The position numbers were made by a program, and so were the translations under genes. A stretch of DNA of 64,000 nucleotides from Stenotrophomonas bentonitica (GTDB lineage Bacteria; Pseudomonadota; Gammaproteobacteria; Xanthomonadales; Xanthomonadaceae), in assembly GCF_013185915.1 (NCBI RefSeq), contig NZ_JAAZUH010000002.1, positions 372,001-436,000 of the forward strand, given 5' to 3'. The notes under the pieces were generated by a model that saw only the letters and a list, made by a program, of their open reading frames with translations, was not told the DNA's origin and did no database searches. The first letter of the stretch is position 1; each line of letters opens with the position of its first letter. This document shows positions 57,895 to 64,000 of this stretch, one piece after another.

Positions 57895-58298
57895 TCCCCC
57901 TTTGCATGGCTTGCAACGCCATACACCCGCTGGTTGGGTCCAGACCACACCCAGGAGAATAGGATGGACGGAGAGTCGTATCGCACGATATCGCCCACGA
58001 AGTTCTGGCGGTGTGTCTGTCCCAACTGGACTCGACCCGTGAACGATGTTGCCGCGTGGGACACGGTGTATTGGCCGTCCGACCGCACATTATTGAAGTG
58101 GTAGCGTCCTTTGCTATTTGTTCGTCGTTCTATCAGGCGGTTCGTTTCGTGGTGGTAGGCCCGCACCACTTCGCCCGCCATGGGCTTGCCCTGTCCATCC
58201 ACAACAACCCCTGTGATATCTGACGCAAGAACGTGTGCTGCTTGTGCAGAAGCTGCAGACACCATGAGTGCCAGCGTAAGAATTATTTTTTTCATCAT
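57891..58298 (-). CDS. Exported protein with carboxypeptidase-regulatory-like domain
   Basis: 135 aa, signal peptide (MMKKIILTLALMVSAASAQA). The mature part (DITGVVVDGQGKPMAGEVVR, ...TNSKGRYHFNNV) is a single Ig-like CarboxypepD_reg fold, commonly found in surface and outer-membrane proteins as a structural module. RBS AAGGAGG. Lies just behind the trimeric autotransporter terminator and overlaps the next gene (TGATG). Confidence 0.68.
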   Translation of the reverse strand: MMKKIILTLALMVSAASAQAAHVLASDITGVVVDGQGKPMAGEVVRAYHHETNRLIERRTNSKGRYHFNNVRSDGQYTVSHAATSFTGRVQLGQTHRQNFVGDIVRYDSPSILFSWVWSGPNQRVYGVASHAKGE

Positions 58299-58322
58299 AT
58301 GAAACCTCCTTTAATGCTGTAG

Positions 58323-58350
58323 AAAAAAGGGGGCGCTTGCCGGCGCCCCC
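58323..58350 (-). terminator. Terminator or attenuator after the autotransporter gene
   Basis: On the minus strand GGGGGCGC-cggcaa-GCGCCCCC then TTTTTT. No promoter is visible between it and the next gene, so that gene may depend on read-through. Confidence 0.8.
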
Positions 58351-58384
58351 ATTGGTACTGCCGAGTTGTAGTTGTTGCGAGATA

Positions 58385-60148
58385 TCAGTCGAAGGTGATT
58401 GAAGCCCCGAAGCCGCCGCCAACACTTGTTCCACCAGATCCGCCAGTGATGCTGCCGACTAAGCGAATGCGCTCAGTGACCTGTGCTGATCCTCCAAGAG
58501 CCACCGCAGCGGCTGGCCCGTAGAAGCCCACGCCCATATTGAAAGAGACTTTTCCAACAGGCAGGTATTGACTGGACATCGCCATCTGGCTCATCGCCAT
58601 GGACTGTGCGCCCAAGCCGTTGATCCGTTTGTCCTGTTGAGAAATTCGACGGTTGGTGTCTTCCCAGCGGTCGTTCCAACGGTTCTCCATATCCCACAAC
58701 TGCCCACCGTTCACCGCGTCTGTGGACCCTTGAGCGATACGGCCAGGTGCAACGCCGCTCAGGCGAGTCGACCCACCGGAGGCGCTTTGCAGTGTGGCTG
58801 TGGACTTGCTTTCGTCGTCGTACTTCACGGCCAAAGGATCAGTGGCGCCGTCGATGCCGTCTTTTCCGTCAACGCCATCCCGACCGTGTAAGGATTCAAG
58901 CCACTCTTGCTGTGATCCCTTAAACCCATCGGCAACCGCCACTTCATATGCACTGCGTCCATCCAAGCCATTCAACCCGTCAACACCATCCCGTCCGTCA
59001 ACCCCAATTCCGTCTTTTCCGTCTTGACCTGGGGGGCCGGCGGGACCGGCGGGACCGGGTGTTGACGAACCACCGCCTGGGTTGTTCTCCACGGTGGTGA
59101 GGCGTCCATCGAGCGACACAAGAGCGTCGTGTACGTTCGTGTAGCTCGAGCCGCCAAGACTGACGCTCCAACCGTTGTAAACGCCGTTGGTAAAGCCGGC
59201 AGTGCCACCCAATGACTGGCTGACAGCCGACAACTGTCCAAGGTTCACTGCGTCGGTGCTGGCAATGCCGTTGGACACGAACAGCAGACGTTTTGTGCCA
59301 TTGGCGTTTCCATTGCCAAACGACACTGTGTTGGCCTCACTGCACTCCGAATAATTGCCCAGCGATACGCAGGCGCCGTTGACCAGGGTGTTGTTGCCCA
59401 AACCCAAACCGCCATTGCCTACCGCGTTATTGAAGTGACCGACCAGTGTGCTGTTGGTTCCGCTCGCTTGGTTGTACGTTCCGGCCAGCAGATTGCCGCT
59501 TGCTGTTTCGGCACTACGGTTCCCATACCCGAACAGGTAGTTGTTCGTTCCGTATTCGTAGTTGGACACGCCGAACACTGCGCCACCTGCAACCGACATG
59601 ATGAAGTTGTTGGTTCCAGAGATAAAGCCGCTGTGGCCTACGTTGCTCGTTCCGTAAATCATTGCGTAGCCGTACAAACCATTGCTTGAACCGTAGGCCA
59701 TTGCGCCATTGGCAAGTTCGTCACTGACGTTCATATTTCCGGACACGAAAATATTATTGCCGCGCAACACATTTTCACGGCCTGAGACAAAGACCTGAGT
59801 CCCATCCAGCACGCGATTTTCAATGCCTGTCGCATACAAATTATAGCCTTGCAGGTAATTTCCATTTCCGTATGCGGTGTTGCGTGTGAGTCCGTACATG
59901 ACCGATGGATCGGGAACAACTGTGGACGACCAAATACTTGTGTTGCCAAAGCCATTGAGATTGTTATGCACGCCATTATTGATGTTGTCATAACCAATTA
60001 AAATGGCTCCGGATGCATAGGATGGAGCATCATCGGTGGATGTGTTGCCTTCACCGACATTGATTGTTGACTGAGCTGCAGCATGTCCGCTTAGTGACGC
60101 GCCAATACATATGGCTAATATTAAGCCTGAATGTTTATTGCGTTTCAT
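58385..60148 (-). CDS. Trimeric autotransporter adhesin (YadA-like)
   Basis: 587 aa, signal peptide (HSGLILAICIGASLSGHAAA). Residues 30-290 form a head of short Gly/Asn-rich repeats (NNYLFGYGNRSAET, NQASGTNSTLVGHFNN), then neck motifs DAVNLGQL and DAVNGGQLWDM, collagen-like GPAGPAGPPGQDGKDG, and a SAYEVAVADGFKGSQQEWL module known from phage fibres and collagen-like proteins. A C-terminal beta-barrel anchor of about 70 residues ends in FD. Surface adhesin, possibly for mating-pair or host contact. Confidence 0.88.
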   Translation of the reverse strand: MKRNKHSGLILAICIGASLSGHAAAQSTINVGEGNTSTDDAPSYASGAILIGYDNINNGVHNNLNGFGNTSIWSSTVVPDPSVMYGLTRNTAYGNGNYLQGYNLYATGIENRVLDGTQVFVSGRENVLRGNNIFVSGNMNVSDELANGAMAYGSSNGLYGYAMIYGTSNVGHSGFISGTNNFIMSVAGGAVFGVSNYEYGTNNYLFGYGNRSAETASGNLLAGTYNQASGTNSTLVGHFNNAVGNGGLGLGNNTLVNGACVSLGNYSECSEANTVSFGNGNANGTKRLLFVSNGIASTDAVNLGQLSAVSQSLGGTAGFTNGVYNGWSVSLGGSSYTNVHDALVSLDGRLTTVENNPGGGSSTPGPAGPAGPPGQDGKDGIGVDGRDGVDGLNGLDGRSAYEVAVADGFKGSQQEWLESLHGRDGVDGKDGIDGATDPLAVKYDDESKSTATLQSASGGSTRLSGVAPGRIAQGSTDAVNGGQLWDMENRWNDRWEDTNRRISQQDKRINGLGAQSMAMSQMAMSSQYLPVGKVSFNMGVGFYGPAAAVALGGSAQVTERIRLVGSITGGSGGTSVGGGFGASITFD

Positions 60149-60164
60149 TTGACCTCCTTTTGAT

Positions 60165-60213
60165 GGTGAGTAAGTTCACCAATTCAGGAAATCAGACATT
60201 GCAATTTTGTCAA
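60165..60213 (-). promoter_or_regulatory. Cassette-type promoter of the autotransporter gene
   Basis: TTGACA on the minus strand (60213-60208). Inverted repeat GGTGA-acttac-TCACC (60165-60180), RBS AGGAGG. Confidence 0.78.
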
Positions 60214-60320
60214 TACCTGACATCTTAATTGCGCGATGTCATTTTAGACAGTGTGACATTTTGGGTATGCAATTGACGACAAGCGTCCATAACCGTCCAT
60301 TGGCGTCATTGCTCTTGCAA

Positions 60321-60346
60321 ATAAAAAGCCCCCATTGAGGGGGCTT
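60321..60346 (-). terminator. Orphan leftward terminator
   Basis: On the minus strand AAGCCCCC-tcaa-TGGGGGCTTTTTATT. The T-run faces left, yet no minus-strand gene ends here. It may end a small antisense or leader RNA. Confidence 0.55.
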
Positions 60347-60423
60347 GCCTGTGCAGCGAAGGGGGTAAACGCTGCCGGCTCAATCAAACTAGCAAATCAT
60401 AATGGGAAATCAAGCTTGTTGTA

Positions 60424-60475
60424 TTGACTAAATTTCTTTTTTTGTTAACCCAAATATATCTATTCCATATTTGGG
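60424..60475 (+). promoter_or_regulatory. Cassette-type promoter; hairpin overlaps the ribosome-binding site
   Basis: TTGACT 60424-60429. Inverted repeat CCCAAATAT (60449-60457)/ATATTTGGG (60467-60475). The right arm includes the GGGG ribosome-binding site of the gene at 60482. Confidence 0.7.
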
Positions 60476-60481
60476 GAAACT

Positions 60482-61018
60482 ATGAAGCTAATTGTATCAA
60501 CAAGTCTTGCAATGGCGTTGAGTGTGGCATCCATCATGCACTGCCAAGCCCGCGAAAAAATACAAACAATCTATTCTGAGCCCAGCCAAGAACTCAGTGA
60601 ATTTCTTAAAGTGGTCGGGTCTAAACTTCGGACATATACAGACAGGACAGGTCATGAAGCATGCGCGGCCATAGCAATTGACAACGCCAATACGTACAGC
60701 GTTCAAGTCTTTACCGATGGGGTGTCCATTGGATGCACGATCAACACAGCGGACATTGAATCTCAATCATCATTTACGGGTGAAATAATCCATTCGCATC
60801 CAACTCAAAAAATTCTCACGATAGGGTCGGCTGAGCGCAATTGGGCAAGTGAACACCGCCACTCCATTGGATCCACAACGGTGCGCAATGACGGAACCTC
60901 TGGTTTCTCCAAAGTTGATTACCAGTATCCAGGTGTGAGTTGGTTGGTTGCTGGCCGCAATTTGTTGCGCAAGGACGAGCGGGGTAGAGCGCAAAAAGTA
61001 GGCGAAATTGAACGATAA
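60482..61018 (+). CDS. Exported JAB/JAMM-like protein
   Basis: 178 aa, signal peptide (MKLIVSTSLAMALSVASIMHCQA). The stretch GEIIHSHPTQ followed about 50 residues later by FSKVDYQYPGVSWLVAG recalls the H-x-H-P and S-x-x-D zinc motif of JAB metallopeptidases, with Glu in GEII. If active it would cut an isopeptide or peptide bond in the periplasm; not proven. Lies tail-to-tail with the large prepilin. Confidence 0.5.
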   Translation: MKLIVSTSLAMALSVASIMHCQAREKIQTIYSEPSQELSEFLKVVGSKLRTYTDRTGHEACAAIAIDNANTYSVQVFTDGVSIGCTINTADIESQSSFTGEIIHSHPTQKILTIGSAERNWASEHRHSIGSTTVRNDGTSGFSKVDYQYPGVSWLVAGRNLLRKDERGRAQKVGEIER

Positions 61019-61019
61019 T

Positions 61020-61048
61020 AAAAGGGGCCGACTGGCCCCTTTTCTTTT
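61020..61048. terminator. Bidirectional terminator
   Basis: AAAAGGGGCC-gact-GGCCCCTTTT between convergent genes, with T-rich flank on the plus side. Confidence 0.85.
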
Positions 61049-63218
61049 AATTGCACACGTATTCGTGAAGTTCCATTCGGGCTCCATCGCCATCCCATCC
61101 CATAGACATGTAGTTGTACACAACCACACTGGCATTATTTAATTTTTGACACGAACATTGAGCGGGCCACGCAAGTGGTGATCCGCCAATCGCGCTCATG
61201 CTCTTCCCGTAGTTTTGCGAACTGAGCGTATTTAGGCATGCGGTCACTTCGGGTGTGATTGTTCCCGAGCGTTTGAACGTAAATGGTCCGTAATACTCCG
61301 GCGCCCATGTTGCATCGCCAAAGTTTTCACTCATGTTCGGATTGCGGATACACAGACCGGCGTTGTATTGGTGCGCTCCATACAGCGATGTCATTGTTGA
61401 GTTGTCGCAAGCAATCGCCCAACCAAAGCCACTCTCGCCTGCACGCGCCCAGGCTCCACGGATGGTGCGAGCGGGAAGCAATGTTGGGAATGTTTCGGCA
61501 TTGACACAAGTGTTGACCACATTGCGTGTGGCTCCGGTGTCCGCCCATCCACTCCAAGCACTGTATTGCGGGGCAGGACTTGTTGTTTGACCTGCTGGGC
61601 AGGAATAACTCACTGTGCGGGTGCGGATTTGTCGTTTCTCATACGAGTTCTGACCGCTTTGGCCGCTGGGGCAGCCAACGTTCACACCCACCCATTGTTC
61701 TTGAGCTTCCGAAGTTGAAGCAGGACAACCGCTGCAATTCTCAGTCAGACCAATGATCCCGGTTTCACGCCAAGGGGATGTGGTTTCATTTCGCCCAGGC
61801 GTCGTGTGCCCTGCCGAAGAATTGCACGCATACGAAACGCCCACAGTCTGCTTAAAGACCGCTTGCCACGTGCGTGTACCAAACGTTCCAGCTGGGCAGG
61901 ATCCCGAGCGGGGTTCTGTGCGGGTCAATGTCGTGGAGGTGTCAGCTGGGCATGCGTTGCATTGCCCAACAACCGTTGACGCATTCAATTCCCACACGCC
62001 ACTCCACACTGGGGCAGAAGTTGCGCTGGTGCATCGAGAGAATTGCTGTTCAACACCATTGCGTTCGCCATAGGTGTAAATGGGACACGCAACGGATGTG
62101 GCGCGCTGCATGCGTCCAGGCGCACAGCAGGTGCCCGTTGTTGTGCACGACGCGCTGCATGTGCTTGTCATCGTCTGCCATTCACCCCATTCCTTTGTTC
62201 CATCCGCTTTGCAATTGCGGTAGCGCTCACGAATGATGCTTCCGCCTTGACCAGCAGGACAGGTAGTCGTTTCCGTGCCTTTGTCCGTTGCAGGGTCAAA
62301 TTCGCACGTTGTTTGAGGTGGCGCCGGATCGATGCATTTCCGAGTAACAGGCGTCCATGCTCCCCATTGTTGACTTGGACATGCGCGGGTGCGCCCTTCA
62401 ACGACAAATCCAATTTGATTGCTTGGACAGTTCGATACGCGCTGTTCGTTGATTGGCGTGCAGATGGATTGTGGGACTTGCGGATCAATGACGAGTACAG
62501 GCGCAGCATTGGCCGCGCATGTGTTGCTGGTGGTCACCCACGATGTCCATTGGCGACTAGGGCAGGTCGTCGCAGGGCATGTGGCGTTGCGCCGTTGGGT
62601 AATGGAACCGCTGGCGTTGTCCTCGCACGCTAAAGTTTGGGTTTCGATTGTGGGCGAACACTCACAAGCAGACATGTCTGTTGCTTGAGTCGAAACATTT
62701 TTATTTGTGTAGCGAAACAGAACTTCATTGCGATCACGTGTGGCGCATTGCGTAGCCAGCAAGTCCTCACGCAATTTGGAGTATGGCTTTTGCACTTCCA
62801 CACTGTTGATGCGGACAAAATCCGCCGAGCGGGCCAGTGCTGTTGCCAACTTCACACACGATCCATTTGGTACGGCTTGATAAACCAAGTCAATTGAGTC
62901 GTTGGTTCCAAAAGCTGTACCGGGTTGCACAATGGCCGAGGCGCCAATGCTTGATGGCGTGTCCAATGTGTCGTTGTGCACAATGAATTTTGAGTTGTAC
63001 GTGCTTTCAAGTGTCGCCGTGGACAAGCCGGCGTACGAAGGTTGCAGCACATAGAGATCCGTGAGCGATTGAACGATTTGGCCTGCACGTGTTTGTTCTG
63101 TGCGGATCGCAGCCATTGAAGCTGATGGCTTGAACATCTTATATGTCAACGCCCCCAGTCCGACAATAAGCGCCATGACCAGGGTCAATTCAATCAAATT
63201 AAATCCTCTTTGTCTCAT
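61047..63218 (-). CDS. Very large type IV prepilin-like adhesin (PilV/PilS-type N-terminus)
   Basis: 723 aa. ATG 63218 follows CGGAGGG; codons upstream lie in the leader. N-terminus MRQRGFNLIELTLVMALIVG is a type III/IV prepilin signal: cleavage after Gly5, Phe+1, Glu+5. Residues 30-170 resemble the pilin domain of type IVb pilins such as IncI PilS/PilV. The rest is Cys-rich repeats with TSP1-like spacing (ACPSQQWGAWTPVTRKC, EWGEWQTMTSTC, YSAWSGWADTG) and a distinct C-terminal domain. Probably a pilus tip adhesin that selects contacts. Confidence 0.78.
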   Translation of the reverse strand: MRQRGFNLIELTLVMALIVGLGALTYKMFKPSASMAAIRTEQTRAGQIVQSLTDLYVLQPSYAGLSTATLESTYNSKFIVHNDTLDTPSSIGASAIVQPGTAFGTNDSIDLVYQAVPNGSCVKLATALARSADFVRINSVEVQKPYSKLREDLLATQCATRDRNEVLFRYTNKNVSTQATDMSACECSPTIETQTLACEDNASGSITQRRNATCPATTCPSRQWTSWVTTSNTCAANAAPVLVIDPQVPQSICTPINEQRVSNCPSNQIGFVVEGRTRACPSQQWGAWTPVTRKCIDPAPPQTTCEFDPATDKGTETTTCPAGQGGSIIRERYRNCKADGTKEWGEWQTMTSTCSASCTTTGTCCAPGRMQRATSVACPIYTYGERNGVEQQFSRCTSATSAPVWSGVWELNASTVVGQCNACPADTSTTLTRTEPRSGSCPAGTFGTRTWQAVFKQTVGVSYACNSSAGHTTPGRNETTSPWRETGIIGLTENCSGCPASTSEAQEQWVGVNVGCPSGQSGQNSYEKRQIRTRTVSYSCPAGQTTSPAPQYSAWSGWADTGATRNVVNTCVNAETFPTLLPARTIRGAWARAGESGFGWAIACDNSTMTSLYGAHQYNAGLCIRNPNMSENFGDATWAPEYYGPFTFKRSGTITPEVTACLNTLSSQNYGKSMSAIGGSPLAWPAQCSCQKLNNASVVVYNYMSMGWDGDGARMELHEYVCN

Positions 63219-63283
63219 TGACCCTCCGTAAAATAATCTCAATTGAAATTACATTACGGGGCTTTTTACTTTTGGCAAGCTGT

Positions 63284-63325
63284 GGCAATTGAAACCCATC
63301 AAGCAATTGCCAATTGCAGAGTCAA
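63284..63325 (-). promoter_or_regulatory. Promoter of the prepilin gene
   Basis: On the minus strand TTGACT (63325-63320). Perfect inverted repeat GGCAATTG (63284)/CAATTGCC (63311). A long leader follows, with CCGTAA...TTACGG pairing that would partly cover the GGAGGG site. Confidence 0.6.
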
Positions 63326-63791
63326 TTACAAAACCTCCGCATGGTCACACAAGCGATCATCGGGTGTTCGTTGTGTCCACGGGGAAACGGCCGTTGAAGA
63401 CTTAAGAGTGAGGCGGGGGCGTCTTAAGACAGGTTGGGACACGAGGGGGCAGAACCTGTGTCCATTGTGTGTCCATGGGGAGTTTAGCTGGACACAGCGG
63501 CGGTGAAAGCCTTACAGTGCAAGCACTTTGAGGGTATCCGCAACCACACGCGAATAGTGCTTCATCAGCGGGGTGTGTTCGGCGGGCTTCTGGGTCACGC
63601 GGGGTCCATCGGGGCAGGCGGGTCCCCCCTATTGTAGAGCCACGCCCTGCGTGGCTGGGCCCTGCGCTGATCCCCTTGGTGCCGCTTCCTGCGATTTCAT
63701 GGGAAGCAAAAAGAAACCGGGGCCCGTCACTCACGTAAAGCGTGTGAGGAGGGGAGCTGATCCGGGTGTGTGGATCCATTGTATCCCCGGG
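63326..63791. other. Non-coding region with repeats, function unknown
   Basis: About 465 bases without a convincing gene. Visible structure: CTTAAG-containing dyad around 63398-63429, several GTGTCCA strings (63372, 63458, 63469) with TGGACAC at 63489, GCCACGC-cct-GCGTGGC near 63640, and a purine run near 63745. These could be operator or replication-linked repeats. Frames here are GC-rich but carry no ribosome-binding sites. Confidence 0.35.
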
Positions 63792-64000
63792 TCAGCCAGT
63801 CAACACCGTGATGCGGGGATGGGCCGCAAAGACGTCCATGACAATCTGGAAGAAAGTCAGGCCTTTTCCAGCCTCCAGCGCCTGCAACTGACCCGCGATG
63901 AGCGGTCGGTTGAACCTGTCGTTTCCATCCAGCTTGGCCTGCAGCCAGGCACGGGTGGTCTCCACACCGAGCGAGTTGCGGCTGTGCTCGATGTCTTTCC
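63792..64000 (-). CDS. C-terminal part of a gene running out of the window
   Basis: 69 codons, open to the window edge and ending at TGA 63794-63792. Visible protein includes NSLGVETTRAWLQAKLDG and FFQIVMDVFAAHPRITVLTG. High GC third positions support coding. No family recognised from this part. Confidence 0.55.
   Translation of the reverse strand, partial: KDIEHSRNSLGVETTRAWLQAKLDGNDRFNRPLIAGQLQALEAGKGLTFFQIVMDVFAAHPRITVLTG

Noticed and set aside
58950..59060. Collagen-like repeats as a separate gene or tandem-repeat locus
   Set aside because: They are in frame inside the trimeric autotransporter and flanked by its neck motifs.
63402..63779. 125-codon minus-strand frame near the right end
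   Set aside because: Low-complexity Pro/Arg/Thr composition, crosses several inverted repeats, no ribosome-binding site.
1..64000. tRNA, rRNA, insertion sequences and transposases
   Set aside because: I saw no cloverleaf-like sequence, no rRNA signature and no transposase motif with terminal inverted repeats; small or degraded copies could still be missed without a search.

Overview
The window looks like part of a large conjugative plasmid (or plasmid-like integrative element) of a Pseudomonadota bacterium, probably beta- or gammaproteobacterial. The reasons are a MobF relaxase, a TrwB/TraD-type coupling protein, a second large DotL/IcmO-like ATPase, a chaperone-usher fimbrial operon, a UmuDC mutagenesis pair, and base composition near 50% GC. 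There is no rRNA, no tRNA that I can see, no recognisable replication initiator or partition gene, and no core metabolism. The species cannot be fixed from the sequence alone.

Layout. 1-1650: small genes of unknown function. 1750-7720: chaperone-usher pilus operon with two tandem pilins. 7720-15600: hypothetical genes, including DUF4942-like and DUF6998-like proteins and one ankyrin protein. 15830-19510: umuD and umuC, separated by two paralogous cassette genes. 20800-36600: a long array of single-gene or two-gene cassettes, many encoding ankyrin-repeat proteins. 36700-37780: an operon of six very small genes. 37830-40430: HNH endonuclease and two more ankyrin proteins. 40500-41280: non-coding, T-depleted and hairpin-bearing tract. 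41280-56750: transfer region (RHH protein, envelope proteins, two VirD4-class ATPases, peptidoglycan peptidase, relaxase) with two ankyrin cassettes inside it. 56780-60210: leftward operon led by a trimeric autotransporter. 60420-63330: small secreted JAB-like protein, and a very large type IV prepilin-like adhesin. 63330-64000: regulatory/unknown DNA and a partial gene.

The most striking feature is a plasmid-wide cassette format. About 37 transcription units start with TTGAC(A), then in most cases a 15-base spacer, a TTTGAT-like box, and an inverted repeat whose arms differ from gene to gene but usually stay complementary. Most cassette genes then carry an AGGGGG ribosome-binding site. Many units end in closely related AAGCCCGC/GCGGGCTT terminators. 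About 16 of the encoded proteins, with or without ankyrin repeats, share a C-terminal module: a short predicted helix followed by a Pro-containing linker and a terminal basic tail ending in RRM, RKM or RKI. A common tail on otherwise divergent proteins, all carried on a T4SS plasmid, suggests a set of co-regulated proteins handled by one shared machine. Translocation through the plasmid's own secretion system is one testable hypothesis.

Two cassette genes (22419 and 23621) have their conserved start codon out of frame with the body of the protein, each repairable by one A in a short A-run.
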